Below, in pieces: positions 17,884 to 28,132 of a stretch of 64,000 nucleotides of DNA. The first letter of the stretch is position 1; each line of letters starts with the position of its first letter. A program made the position numbers and the translations under genes. The notes beneath the pieces were generated by a model. It searched no databases. It saw only the letters and a list, made by a program, of their open reading frames with translations, and was not told where the DNA came from. The stretch comes from Methanobacteriota archaeon (GTDB lineage: Archaea; Thermoplasmatota; Poseidoniia; Poseidoniales; Poseidoniaceae), in contig JABJMO010000058.1 of NCBI GenBank assembly GCA_018659375.1, positions 1 to 64,000 of the forward strand, read 5' to 3'.

Positions 17884-19596
17884 ATGGATTGGACTCCCGA
17901 TGAAGCAACAGATACAATGTTATGGCATATGGCAATCCAGAATGCCATTGAATACTCAGGAAAAGCGAATCCTGGTTCAGTAATTGGTAGAATAATGGGT
18001 ATGCGTCAAGATTTAAGACAATATGGTAAATCTCTAAGTCCTTTAATAGCCAAGAAAGTCGCCCAAGCAAATAATTTAGCAGGGGAGAATGGCCTTGATT
18101 ATTTACGAGAAATATTGCAAAACGAAGCGCCTCATCTCCTAGAAGAAAGGGAAAAGCAGACCAGAAGAGAGGGTTTACCTGAATTAAATTCAGCTCAAAA
18201 AGGGAAAGTCGTATTGAGATTTGCACCTAACCCGAATGGTCCGTTATCATTTGGCCATGCACGAGGAATAATCATCAATGGTGAATATGCCAAAGAGTAT
18301 GAAGGTGAACTAATATTACGATTTGATGACACAGATACTACTGTCAAACCTCCTCTTCCAGAAGCCTATGCAATTATTGAACAAGAGGCTGAATGGTTAC
18401 TTGGTTTCAAGCCTCATAGAATTATAATAGCCAGTGATAGAATCGACCAATATTATCGACACGTAGACATTATGCTGAGCGGAGGTTTTGGTTACGTTTG
18501 CCAATGCAGTGCTGACGAATTTAGAGAGTTTAGAGTTAGCAAAACAAATTGTCCATGCAGAGCAAATGAAATTGAACCTAATATTGAATTATGGAATAAA
18601 ATGCTAGACGGTACATTTGTACCCGGAGACGCTGTGGTGCGAGTAAAAACTGACATGGAACTAAAGAATCCAGCTCTCAGAGATTGGCCAGCATTACGAA
18701 TTCAAGATACCATTAAAAATCCTCATCCAAGAAAGGAAATAGGTTCAAAGTACCGTGTATGGCCGCTTTTAGATTTCCAAAGCGCCGTTGAAGATCACTT
18801 GCAAGGAGTAACCCATATTATCCGAGGCAAAGATCTAATGGATTCAACACGTAAACAGACATTACTCTATCAGCACTTTGGATGGCAGTATCCTGAAACA
18901 ATGTACTGGGGAAGAGTAAAAGTTCATGAATGGGGTGGATTTTCTACTTCACAAATGCGCAAAGACATCGAATCAGGGAAATTCACAGGTTGGTCTGATC
19001 CACGACTACCAACAATAGCAGGCCTTAGTGGCACTGGTATTCAAGCTGAGGCTTTACGTAATTTCTGGATTGAATTAGGCGTGACTCAAAAAGATATATC
19101 GGTACCGTTAAGTTCACTTTATTCACACAATACTAAGATTATTGATGATGATGCACCGAGAATATCATTCATCAGAGACCCAATTTTACTTGCTTTATCG
19201 GGCAACCAACAGAGTATTGTTGAAATCCCCACCCATCCAAACTTCCCGGCAATGGGAAGTCGAAAAATTCAATTGAATTCTCAGCAAGTGTTAATTGAAT
19301 CAACAGATTATGGTGAAGGAAAATTAAGATTAAAGGAATTTGCTGACTTTGATATTTCTGAAAAATCTGCCGAGTTTATCTCGCAAGAGAGAAGTGATGC
19401 ACGCAAGATTATCCATTGGGCTTCTGTTGATACATCCAGCAAGGCTACTCTCCAAACGGTTAACAATGGTCAAATTTCCAAAATTGAAGGTGTCCTTGAA
19501 CATCATAATTTATTGAAAGGAGACGTTGTGCAAATTGAACGAATTGGCTACGGTGTGATTGGTGAAAATAATACAATTATATTCACTCATGACTAG
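17884..19596 (+). CDS. gltX: Glutamyl-tRNA synthetase (archaeal type)
   Basis: RFAPNPNGPLSFGHARGIIINGEYA, RFDDTDTTVKPPLPEAY, DFQSAVEDHLQGVTHIIRGKDL. ATG at 17884 preferred over the upstream TTG at 17875. Confidence 0.95.
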   Translation: MDWTPDEATDTMLWHMAIQNAIEYSGKANPGSVIGRIMGMRQDLRQYGKSLSPLIAKKVAQANNLAGENGLDYLREILQNEAPHLLEEREKQTRREGLPELNSAQKGKVVLRFAPNPNGPLSFGHARGIIINGEYAKEYEGELILRFDDTDTTVKPPLPEAYAIIEQEAEWLLGFKPHRIIIASDRIDQYYRHVDIMLSGGFGYVCQCSADEFREFRVSKTNCPCRANEIEPNIELWNKMLDGTFVPGDAVVRVKTDMELKNPALRDWPALRIQDTIKNPHPRKEIGSKYRVWPLLDFQSAVEDHLQGVTHIIRGKDLMDSTRKQTLLYQHFGWQYPETMYWGRVKVHEWGGFSTSQMRKDIESGKFTGWSDPRLPTIAGLSGTGIQAEALRNFWIELGVTQKDISVPLSSLYSHNTKIIDDDAPRISFIRDPILLALSGNQQSIVEIPTHPNFPAMGSRKIQLNSQQVLIESTDYGEGKLRLKEFADFDISEKSAEFISQERSDARKIIHWASVDTSSKATLQTVNNGQISKIEGVLEHHNLLKGDVVQIERIGYGVIGENNTIIFTHD

Positions 19597-19631
19597 AAAC
19601 TATCAAAATGCAGTAGCGGTACAGGCTAACT

Positions 19632-20051
19632 ATGCCTAGCAGTGACAAGACCGTCGCAGATTTAGACTTAAATGATGAACATATTACCGCTGGTCTTGAA
19701 GATAGCCTGCAAGAAGCTGCTAAACGTCTACTTACTGTCCCAGGTGGCATATTGGTAATTCTGGATGATGAATCAAGAGTAAAAGGAGTCATTGGTAACA
19801 AACAGATTCTTACTGCAGTTGTTAAGGGTGTAGAACCTATTAGTGCCAAATGCCGCGATTATATGGAAATTGATTTCATGGAGATAAAACATAACCAAAA
19901 TCTATCTGAAGTGCTTAAGCAAATCAAACAAAGAACACCACAAGCTGTCGTTTCAGTTGACGAAAACGGAGAATTTAGCGGCTACTTTTCACCATCTGAT
20001 TATTTAGAAAGTAAATCACTAGTCAAATCGTTGAAAAGTCTGAAACTATAA
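19632..20051 (+). CDS. CBS-domain-pair protein
   Basis: 139 aa; two CBS-like halves (LTVPGGILVILDDESRVKGVIGNKQILTAVVKG; TPQAVVSVDENGEFSGYFSPSDYLE). Confidence 0.7.
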   Translation: MPSSDKTVADLDLNDEHITAGLEDSLQEAAKRLLTVPGGILVILDDESRVKGVIGNKQILTAVVKGVEPISAKCRDYMEIDFMEIKHNQNLSEVLKQIKQRTPQAVVSVDENGEFSGYFSPSDYLESKSLVKSLKSLKL

Positions 20052-22121
20052 TCAACCAACTATTTTGATGGTTTTCCCACACCCACTACAGGCGATTTTT
20101 AGTGGCCTCTCATCGCTTGTTACAGGTATTTTAGTATCACAGGCTGGACATCCAACAACAGGTACATCTACTGTGAGTTCTGGTTTTTCTTCAACACCAT
20201 TTAGCTGCAAACGCCTGGGGCTTACCAACGCGGTAAGTAACCATAATCCGGAGGCAACTGCTGAAGACCCAATAACGAATAATCCCGGGTAAGCGAAGAA
20301 GTAAATCAGTGCAACAATTGGTAGTAGTACTAATTCTAACAACAGGAATCTACGGTGCTTATTTTTAGTCATTGAAAGAGATATGACTAGGCCAAAAGAA
20401 ATTATCATTAGGGTAATTATGGTTAATGGCATAGGTGTCGAGATTAAACTTTTACTTGGTTGAATGTAGAATGAAAATTCCTCGTCAAGACTCATTGATG
20501 TCCCTTCAACCTTGATTACTTCACCCCATGGATACCTAGAATGGGTAAATGAAAGGTCATCAGTCTCCAATAAATCAGCCGTTCCAAATGAAGTAGTAAT
20601 TGATGATTTCGCCTCCAATTTGTAGGTATAAGATTGCCATAGTGGCGCACTCTGTGTTGATGTAAAACTACTTACTAGGTCAAATCTTTCGCTATTTTGA
20701 ACGGTTTGGAGGGTAGAGAAAGTCAGGCTCAACGGATGGTAGATAACTCTGTCTTCTCCTAGCAAATCGAGAGATATGGAGATGGTATCAAAATCTGTTG
20801 AATCACCAATCAGGTCTGAACTATCAATTTGCATACCGCTAATATCCGACATGTAGGTTCGATATCTTTTACTCAATTCACGTTCAAATTGTTCTAGTTC
20901 TACGTTTTCAATACTACGGCTTTCTCGGTCTTCATCTGAGACACCTCCTGGACTCCAGCCGTAGAAGACTGAGTTAGTTGGTAAGTCGTTATCGCCGATG
21001 TGGTCCATGCCCCACCTCATCCAATAAGCCATTTCACCATCAATTTCTAATGTGGTAGTCCTTGATAATTTCAAGTTGCCATCATCACTAGCAAGATCAA
21101 CGATTTGTGTAATAGCTAGTGGGCTACCACTACCACCAGTTCTTAGCGGCTCATTTTCTGGGTAAAATGTACCTGTACCTCCACCACTATCTGATGTTTC
21201 AATGGTAAATTGGGCTGAGCCTTCAATCAAGGGGCCGTTATCTTGGAAATTTAATTTAACACTGACCTGTATTGACTGTTCGCCACCTGAGGCTTCAGTC
21301 CAAGTCCAAGTAACCACGATTGAATCCCCACTTTGGGTTTTAATTGGCTCTCCGGGTACTTGTTGATTATCAACTGTCAATTCAATAGATTCTGAATACG
21401 CAAGAGCATCAAGGCCATACGGTGAATCGATAATCACGGAAATGTAGGCATCACTACCTTCAATTTCAGGTTCATCAATTGACAATTCCATCAATGGGAT
21501 ATCGGCAGTTATCTTTGAATCAAAGTCTGTAGAACCCCATAAGAATTCTAACTCTGCATTTCCACCAGGAACGCTAAAAATTACCGAACGCGCACTAAGC
21601 ACTAACTCGATTTCACTAGATGAGGAAACTGTCATTTCATCAACTGGTATTGAAAATTCAATGGTACCTTCCCCTTGTGTAAGCACAGACGAATCTATAT
21701 TGGTCGAATCAGAGAACGTTTGTGAACCTATATTTATTGTTGCAGTAGCATTAATTTGTGCTCCACCTGCATCACTTACCCGATAGTTCATGACAAAATT
21801 CCAGTTGGATTCGGGTATTGAACCTGGCCAAACTTTACCCATGCTCCAAACTCCTACCTCTTCTTGCGAGGTGATGGAATTGGTAATCAGTGAATTACTT
21901 GCCTCATCCTCTAATAATTGAGAAAAAGGAGTTAAGGTGCCACTTGAACCACCGATAAGATACAAGTCAACATCATGAGAATCATCACAACATACCACTA
22001 CTGATTCTGCTTCAGCAATACCGGAAAGTTGTGATGAAAATGGTAAAGAAATCATCAATAATACTAAGGTGAACTGAACTATTCTTGCCGACAAACCCTT
22101 CACCACAAATCGCCGAATCAT
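20052..22121 (-). CDS. Secreted/membrane protein with C-terminal TM segments and cytoplasmic zinc ribbon
   Basis: 689 aa; N-terminal signal, long beta-rich ectodomain, three hydrophobic segments, terminal VGCPACDTKIPVTSDERPLKIACSGCGKTIKIVG. Confidence 0.7.
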   Translation of the reverse strand: MIRRFVVKGLSARIVQFTLVLLMISLPFSSQLSGIAEAESVVVCCDDSHDVDLYLIGGSSGTLTPFSQLLEDEASNSLITNSITSQEEVGVWSMGKVWPGSIPESNWNFVMNYRVSDAGGAQINATATINIGSQTFSDSTNIDSSVLTQGEGTIEFSIPVDEMTVSSSSEIELVLSARSVIFSVPGGNAELEFLWGSTDFDSKITADIPLMELSIDEPEIEGSDAYISVIIDSPYGLDALAYSESIELTVDNQQVPGEPIKTQSGDSIVVTWTWTEASGGEQSIQVSVKLNFQDNGPLIEGSAQFTIETSDSGGGTGTFYPENEPLRTGGSGSPLAITQIVDLASDDGNLKLSRTTTLEIDGEMAYWMRWGMDHIGDNDLPTNSVFYGWSPGGVSDEDRESRSIENVELEQFERELSKRYRTYMSDISGMQIDSSDLIGDSTDFDTISISLDLLGEDRVIYHPLSLTFSTLQTVQNSERFDLVSSFTSTQSAPLWQSYTYKLEAKSSITTSFGTADLLETDDLSFTHSRYPWGEVIKVEGTSMSLDEEFSFYIQPSKSLISTPMPLTIITLMIISFGLVISLSMTKNKHRRFLLLELVLLPIVALIYFFAYPGLFVIGSSAVASGLWLLTALVSPRRLQLNGVEEKPELTVDVPVVGCPACDTKIPVTSDERPLKIACSGCGKTIKIVG

Positions 22122-22191
22122 TCATGGCTCATAATTTACTCTATTACATGACGCAATTTAAGAGTATTATATGGGATTAAATTATATTCCG

Positions 22192-22548
22192 TCAAAGTGC
22201 TTTTTCTAGCATTGCACCGAGTTCTTTTTCGAATAATGAAACCAGTGCTTCTCCCACTTCGCCCTGCAAGTCGTCAGGAAGTAATCTTAATCCAAGCCTT
22301 GTTACTGCTCTAGTAGCTTTCAACTCTGCGTAGATGGATCGTGCCTTTGACTGGAAATAATAAGATACAGCTTCTTTTATTTCGCTCTTTAATTCCGGAT
22401 CTGCATCCACTTTGTTACGGATGTGTGTCTTTAATTCGTCTTTGACAAGGTCCCTAAATGCCTCGATGACTAAATCTTCTGTGGAAAGTAATTCCTTGAT
22501 TTGGTCTTTGATACTTCCAGTGAGTAATCTCTCTATTGCCATGTCCAT
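22192..22548 (-). CDS. Small alpha-helical protein of unknown function
   Basis: 118-aa ORF with helical, charged composition, positioned immediately downstream of the RecJ/Cdc45-like candidate. Confidence 0.6.
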   Translation of the reverse strand: MDMAIERLLTGSIKDQIKELLSTEDLVIEAFRDLVKDELKTHIRNKVDADPELKSEIKEAVSYYFQSKARSIYAELKATRAVTRLGLRLLPDDLQGEVGEALVSLFEKELGAMLEKAL

Positions 22549-22585
22549 CCCACACAGCCATATGGTTTGAATTCATCGACCAATG

Positions 22586-23485
22586 TCAGATTAACTGACC
22601 CGCGGTGATTAGTTGCTTTAGGAGGTTAGCGGCAAATGACTTACTCTCATCAATGTCTTGTGGCCATGCTTCCTGAGTATTGTAAATTTGTGAATGCAAA
22701 TCTTGCTGTTCTTCAGCAATCACTACCCGATACCAAATCAATTCCTCCAACCTTGGAGTTGATAGTTTATCATTAGAAAGGCAAGGAAGGGCCAATTCAC
22801 TTAGTGCCTGTTGACGTTGTTCATAAGCCATCTTAGGCCATTTCTTGGTCAATCTCTTCAGCATCGAAACAGACATGCTGGGCAACATTCCAAGTTCGGG
22901 ATTAATTATTTCAGGCAACGATAATAACCGAATTGAGCCCTCATCCTGTAAGATATCTCTAATTTTAGTGTAAACAGGATCGTAGGAATTGTCCAAAGAT
23001 TCCCTAAGCCAATGGCCAACACCAGACAATGGTCGTAACCTTCTGACTCTGGCCCCGTTAGGACATACTTCAGAAGCTATGGCGGCACACTGAATTACTA
23101 CATCAAGAGCGCCTTGATGATCTTTATCTGAGTTGGGATGATTTATCGAAATCGCTATTGGGACAATACGCATCCTGGAGGATTCATCAATTTCTTGGTG
23201 TTGCCAAGTGTCTTCATAGTGTTCGATACTGATCACTAAATCTGCATTAGATTGATAGTTGTAATCTTCACCTTTTGGTAGGTGTGTTTTAGATTGCAGT
23301 ATTTTCCGACTATACGGAACATTAGCATCGATCATTGCGGATTCTAAATATGCCAGTGAAAGTATGCTTTCCAAATCTGCTGTTGCAAAGATGGCAACAC
23401 TATTTGCTGATTTGATTTTTTCCACTATGGAATTAACCCTAATTTTGACATCACGAAACAGATTTGTTTCTAGGATATCATTCAT
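22586..23485 (-). CDS. Candidate degenerate DHH/RecJ-Cdc45-like protein
   Basis: 299 aa; N-term ...KSANSVAIFATADLESILSLAYLESAMIDANVPYSRKI resembles the DHH motif I strand-helix (DxDGxxSaa) with catalytic residues not conserved; adjacent to rps15, as archaeal RecJ/Cdc45-like (GAN) genes often are. Confidence 0.5.
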   Translation of the reverse strand: MNDILETNLFRDVKIRVNSIVEKIKSANSVAIFATADLESILSLAYLESAMIDANVPYSRKILQSKTHLPKGEDYNYQSNADLVISIEHYEDTWQHQEIDESSRMRIVPIAISINHPNSDKDHQGALDVVIQCAAIASEVCPNGARVRRLRPLSGVGHWLRESLDNSYDPVYTKIRDILQDEGSIRLLSLPEIINPELGMLPSMSVSMLKRLTKKWPKMAYEQRQQALSELALPCLSNDKLSTPRLEELIWYRVVIAEEQQDLHSQIYNTQEAWPQDIDESKSFAANLLKQLITAGQLI

Positions 23486-23535
23486 GGCTATCAGTTAACC
23501 TATGAGGCTAGTTGTTATTCAATCTCTCGATGAAC

Positions 23536-23994
23536 TTACTCGACCATTAGTCTGAGTTCGTCTCTCTTGTATCGCCAGTCCGCAGGTAAACTACCTTCAG
23601 AAATGTAATAACTTGCCAATCGCCTAATCTTTGATTCGGTGATTTCGAGTGAACGCTTGTTGTGAATGTCTTTGTGATTACCACTACCTAGATGTTCGAT
23701 TATTCTAACCGCTTGGCGCATTAGATTCATCATGTCTTCTGGATAGGTTCCTCCGATGTCATTTTCTGCTAAGATTGCACCAATTCTCTTACCGGTAACT
23801 AATTTTACATTCGGGACAGCGTGTTGGTCACGCAAAATTGTACCAATTTGTGCAGTTGTATTACCTGACTTTCCTAGGTCGACAACCAGCTTAGTGACTT
23901 CATCAACGTTGGTATTGGACCAATCTGGAGCTGCTGTAACGTGAGGTTTCGATGAACCGCTTTGGCCTTTTCTGGACTTGTACATACGTGCCAT
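23536..23994 (-). CDS. rps15: Ribosomal protein S15 (archaeal, S13e-type)
   Basis: MARMYKSRKGQSGSSKP...WSNTNVDEVTKLVVDLGKSGNTTAQIGTILRDQHAVPNVKLVTGKRI; start chosen at the internal Met (ORF reaches 24003). Confidence 0.95.
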   Translation of the reverse strand: MARMYKSRKGQSGSSKPHVTAAPDWSNTNVDEVTKLVVDLGKSGNTTAQIGTILRDQHAVPNVKLVTGKRIGAILAENDIGGTYPEDMMNLMRQAVRIIEHLGSGNHKDIHNKRSLEITESKIRRLASYYISEGSLPADWRYKRDELRLMVE

Positions 23995-24070
23995 GTTAAT
24001 CACTCAAGCACTCTGCCGACTTGCCTCTCATTATTAACCACTCCGCATGCCGACATATAACTCACCTAAA

Positions 24071-25852
24071 CTAGATTCTTTGATGACCTTTTGCGACAAT
24101 ACCCGGAATCTTATCCCATTCCCATCCTGAAGCAGTTGCTCTTGCCAGCCCAATGGGTTGATTATTTTGCAATATCAAGACATCATCACCTGAGGTTATT
24201 CCGTCATCAAAAGATTCTACTATCGATGAAAATACGTCTCCCTTCCACTTTATTGAGGGTTTAATTGTCGCTGTCTTGAGAGAAGAATTATCCGCAATGA
24301 GTTTAACAGATGATTTGGAGAGCGAAAAACCTCTCCGATCATTAGACCATTGCGCTATTTGTTTCCCATCTAAATCAATCTTCCAGTATGGCGGCTTTCC
24401 GCGTATTTTGACGCCCTCTAACCACTGATCATTGTTCATTTTATATCTCGCCACACTTTGAAAATTATCAACTAATATACGATGATGGCGACGATTACGA
24501 GGAGCGAGTTCTTGAGTTATTTTGGCCACGGCTTGACTCAGGTTTTCAAGAGCACCTTTAGAGGTGGCAGGCAGATTGTTTCTTGTTTCCAAATATGTGA
24601 CACCATCTAATTTGAAACTCATTGATGAATGATTAATCACAGTGTGATAATTGTGACGGGACAACAAGTCTTTGACCATTTTTTCGGAACGAGAAAATTC
24701 GTCAAGACTCCAATCTCCAGTCACGGGAATATCATAGTGTGAAGCAGGCCAAACCTCTTCCAAATCCCTGGGGACAAGTCCAAGAGGCGAGGTAATCATC
24801 ACTTCATGATAACTACTTATTCCAATCGCATTCATAAATTTTCGATGTGATTTCGACATTCGGTATGGCTTCCTAGCAGAACATGGCAACAGAATCAACA
24901 CATTATCAATACCCTTTGGAGCCACATAATTATTAGACATGAAATCAACCCATTTAGTGATGATTGGATTTTCAAGTGAAATGGATGAATTACAATGCAA
25001 CATTGTTGTTGAATCAACATGCGATATCCCGAGGTTAGGATTGCTTCTACTCAATTTGTCATGATGGCGCAAATGTTCAACTAATTTCGGACTGTTAAGT
25101 GATTGTCGTTCTACTAAATTCCTCAAAGTTCCACCAGCTAAATGCGATTTTATTTCTTTGAGGGCATTGTTCCATTGAGCAATTTGACAACTCATATCAG
25201 CACTGTCGTCTGTATCAGCGACTAAATCCCTAGGACCAGATTCAGTTAACAATAAATTAGCAGCCATACATTGTCTTGAACGACTTAAATCAAATAAATC
25301 CACTCCAAACCAAACGAGTACTGCAGCATTATCTGGACCTCCAAGCCCAGGTGTCCAAATTAAGGCGCCAGGAAAGCGGTTCTTGATTACCGACAAGGCA
25401 CGAACTAACTTGTCCTTTTGAGCCGCTAGTTGTACAGCATCAACAAGAACAACAATACTTGGTTGAAGATTGCTATCAGTTAACTTTGAATCATGATTCA
25501 AGCGTTGCCATGAAAGTGGTAATAAAGAACCTGTCTCTGCTAATTCACCAGCATCAGCCTCTTCCAAGGAAGGTGGCAAAACATGACCGATTTTAGCGAT
25601 TAGTTTTGGAGATGGTTGTTGAAAATCTGGCGGTGATAGTGGAAGTTTAGCATCAATAGTCAAGGTTGCAGGAATTTCATTATCAGTTGTAGTCAAAAAT
25701 GGCGCTAATTTGGCAGGGATTTCAGGGTCACCATCTAATTGTATTAGACATGGAGTCGTAGCAGAAGGTACCTTTCGATCACCTAACCCCCAACTCCTAG
25801 CATATAGGTAGCGATGAATTACTGTCCGCCCTAATTCATTCCCCATGTTCAA
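24071..25852 (-). CDS. arcS: Archaeosine synthase (ArcS/TgtA2-like) with C-terminal PUA domain
   Basis: 593 aa; LLPCSARKPYRMSKSHRKFMNAI motif characteristic of ArcS; C-term DGITSGDDVLILQNNQPIGLARATASGWEW PUA-like. Confidence 0.85.
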   Translation of the reverse strand: MNMGNELGRTVIHRYLYARSWGLGDRKVPSATTPCLIQLDGDPEIPAKLAPFLTTTDNEIPATLTIDAKLPLSPPDFQQPSPKLIAKIGHVLPPSLEEADAGELAETGSLLPLSWQRLNHDSKLTDSNLQPSIVVLVDAVQLAAQKDKLVRALSVIKNRFPGALIWTPGLGGPDNAAVLVWFGVDLFDLSRSRQCMAANLLLTESGPRDLVADTDDSADMSCQIAQWNNALKEIKSHLAGGTLRNLVERQSLNSPKLVEHLRHHDKLSRSNPNLGISHVDSTTMLHCNSSISLENPIITKWVDFMSNNYVAPKGIDNVLILLPCSARKPYRMSKSHRKFMNAIGISSYHEVMITSPLGLVPRDLEEVWPASHYDIPVTGDWSLDEFSRSEKMVKDLLSRHNYHTVINHSSMSFKLDGVTYLETRNNLPATSKGALENLSQAVAKITQELAPRNRRHHRILVDNFQSVARYKMNNDQWLEGVKIRGKPPYWKIDLDGKQIAQWSNDRRGFSLSKSSVKLIADNSSLKTATIKPSIKWKGDVFSSIVESFDDGITSGDDVLILQNNQPIGLARATASGWEWDKIPGIVAKGHQRI

Positions 25853-25923
25853 TCCTAATGCTATTCGTACAAGAATAATTCCTTCTAATCCCTAACTTCA
25901 AACATGACATCGAGTACGGCAAG

Positions 25924-28128
25924 ATGATGCAGGGGGGTAAACAGTTAGTAAATGCGAAAGCTATTGCGCTAGTAATGTTGTTTTTTTGTTCAATTTACAG
26001 TTTGTCGATTAACAAAACCCTAGAATATGCTGAACAAGAGAATAATCACGCTCAATTCTCGGATAGTAATTCTAATAATCATCAGTGGAATATTACTGCT
26101 GGACAATGGTACAGCATTGAGATATTATGCGAGACTTGCACAGCAGACCTAACACTAAACGAAGCAATATTATCTGAAGAGGCTAGACAGTTCATGGGAC
26201 AAGTCAACACTACAGGGATTTTAGAATTGACAATTGAGAATCATAATGCACAAGATATGGAGGTAATTTCACTATTTGCACCAAATGAAACCTTTCCAAC
26301 AATAAGACCTTCTCCGGGGGAGATTCATCCACTAGTAGAAATCTATGACTGTCATCAAACTGATTCTTGTATCGATAAAGAATCAAGTATTCTAGCTACA
26401 TATCTCGGGACTGGTAATCTAAACGAGGAATTCTACCTCAATGGTTTGCTCGATTCGGAACAATCTGAATTTTTGGGGATAGATGTTGAAGTTGGGGATA
26501 ATTTAGAACTATCAATTGCGTATAGTAGTTCTGATATTGATTTTGAATTATATTTTCAAGATCAAATAAATGAATCCTATTTAGGAAGTATCCTAGCGAC
26601 CTCAACAACAAGCAATTTTTTCGAGAATCCAAATGTTGTATTCATCCCTGTAACCAATAGCGGACGAATGATTGTCAAAGCAACATCTCAGAACGTCAAC
26701 ACATTGTGGTCACTGAAAATAATTAATCATCCACCCATTAGTTCGATGATGTGGAACTTGTCTGAACAAAATGAAATCTTCGGACATACTTCAAAAACTG
26801 TAATCATTGATACTAATGACACTACTGCACTCATATTCCATCCGACAAATATACCCACAAATTACTCTTACCAATGTCTCGTGGGAGGAACTTGGCTATC
26901 TGCTGGTGATGGAATAATGCAGCCTGCAAAAGAAAACTGGATATTTCCACTGCCGAACTCCTCTGCCATAAGGGTGGTATTTACCGGTAGTGCATTTCAT
27001 TTAACTGCGCAATCAGATGTTTTTGCCGACGGCCAAAGTGGCTATGATGCCCCATCATTACCACCAATGAGAATTTCAACAGACAATTCCTCCTGGCCAA
27101 CAATTGATTTAACAAAACCAACTATCAAAGGTGAGTTTACTACTTCTATTGGGGATACATCTGATGTATACAAAATAGAAATTACTGCCTGGGAAGATTC
27201 GGTCCACTTTGTTAAGTTTGAAATCGAGGGAGATATTGAATCACTTGAAATAGAAATGATTTCAAAGGACTTAGTTGACTGGTCAGACATTGATTCAAAA
27301 ACCAAAACAATTGTCAACGGTAAATTACAAGTTGCTATGGAAGTACCAAGAGGTACCCACTTTTTCCGTATATCATTAATTAATTACACTACAACTATTG
27401 ATTGGGGTAATTACACAACACCTATTGATTACACTATATTGACAACCTATCAACTTGTAGATGAAGGTGAAGAACCCTGGTTCCCACCAGATGAAAACGC
27501 TGAAAAATGGGGTTCTATTGCACGATGGATTTTTGGATTCCTATTCCTAACTCCAGCAATATACTTGCTAATCAGTGTACAGAAGAAAAAGTTGTTTGCT
27601 GAGCGACTTAAATCAAAAAAGCAACGACTAGAGTGGTTAAAGATACAGCTTGACAAGGGAATAAGCCCTAAACAAAATCGTCGGTTATTGGCAAAGTCGC
27701 TTGAAGCTGTTGCTATACTTGATTGGGAAGAAGCATGTGAAACTTGGGGGCAGGCCGATGTAGTTTATCGGACTGAAAATGTCGCAATCGTTGCTTGGAA
27801 ACTTGACCAAAGAATAGCCAAACATAATGATTCATGGCCTATAATGATTGGAGTTTACATAATTAAAGGATCATGGGAAATATCTGCTCTGCGATTGGAT
27901 TCACCAAAAGGACAAGCATGGGAAATAGATTCAGTCACTCCTAGGTTCTTGTTTTCCGGCGATGAAATATTTCTAGATTCAATGAATGCAGGCAACAAAA
28001 CCTTTGTGTCTGTGGAACTGAGTGGGACTGCTAGTTCAGTAGACATTGAATTAAATGGAAGAATGGATGGAGAGCCCTCAGCATCCAGAGTTGCTCAAAC
28101 ATTGTACAGAATTAACGAAGAAGAATAA
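25924..28128 (+). CDS. Secreted ectodomain + TM + cytoplasmic domain protein, unknown function
   Basis: 734 aa; N-terminal signal ALVMLFFCSIYSL; TM WIFGFLFLTPAIYLLISV near residue 535; C-terminal soluble domain of about 180 aa. Confidence 0.7.
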   Translation: MMQGGKQLVNAKAIALVMLFFCSIYSLSINKTLEYAEQENNHAQFSDSNSNNHQWNITAGQWYSIEILCETCTADLTLNEAILSEEARQFMGQVNTTGILELTIENHNAQDMEVISLFAPNETFPTIRPSPGEIHPLVEIYDCHQTDSCIDKESSILATYLGTGNLNEEFYLNGLLDSEQSEFLGIDVEVGDNLELSIAYSSSDIDFELYFQDQINESYLGSILATSTTSNFFENPNVVFIPVTNSGRMIVKATSQNVNTLWSLKIINHPPISSMMWNLSEQNEIFGHTSKTVIIDTNDTTALIFHPTNIPTNYSYQCLVGGTWLSAGDGIMQPAKENWIFPLPNSSAIRVVFTGSAFHLTAQSDVFADGQSGYDAPSLPPMRISTDNSSWPTIDLTKPTIKGEFTTSIGDTSDVYKIEITAWEDSVHFVKFEIEGDIESLEIEMISKDLVDWSDIDSKTKTIVNGKLQVAMEVPRGTHFFRISLINYTTTIDWGNYTTPIDYTILTTYQLVDEGEEPWFPPDENAEKWGSIARWIFGFLFLTPAIYLLISVQKKKLFAERLKSKKQRLEWLKIQLDKGISPKQNRRLLAKSLEAVAILDWEEACETWGQADVVYRTENVAIVAWKLDQRIAKHNDSWPIMIGVYIIKGSWEISALRLDSPKGQAWEIDSVTPRFLFSGDEIFLDSMNAGNKTFVSVELSGTASSVDIELNGRMDGEPSASRVAQTLYRINEEE

Positions 28129-28132
28129 ACCG

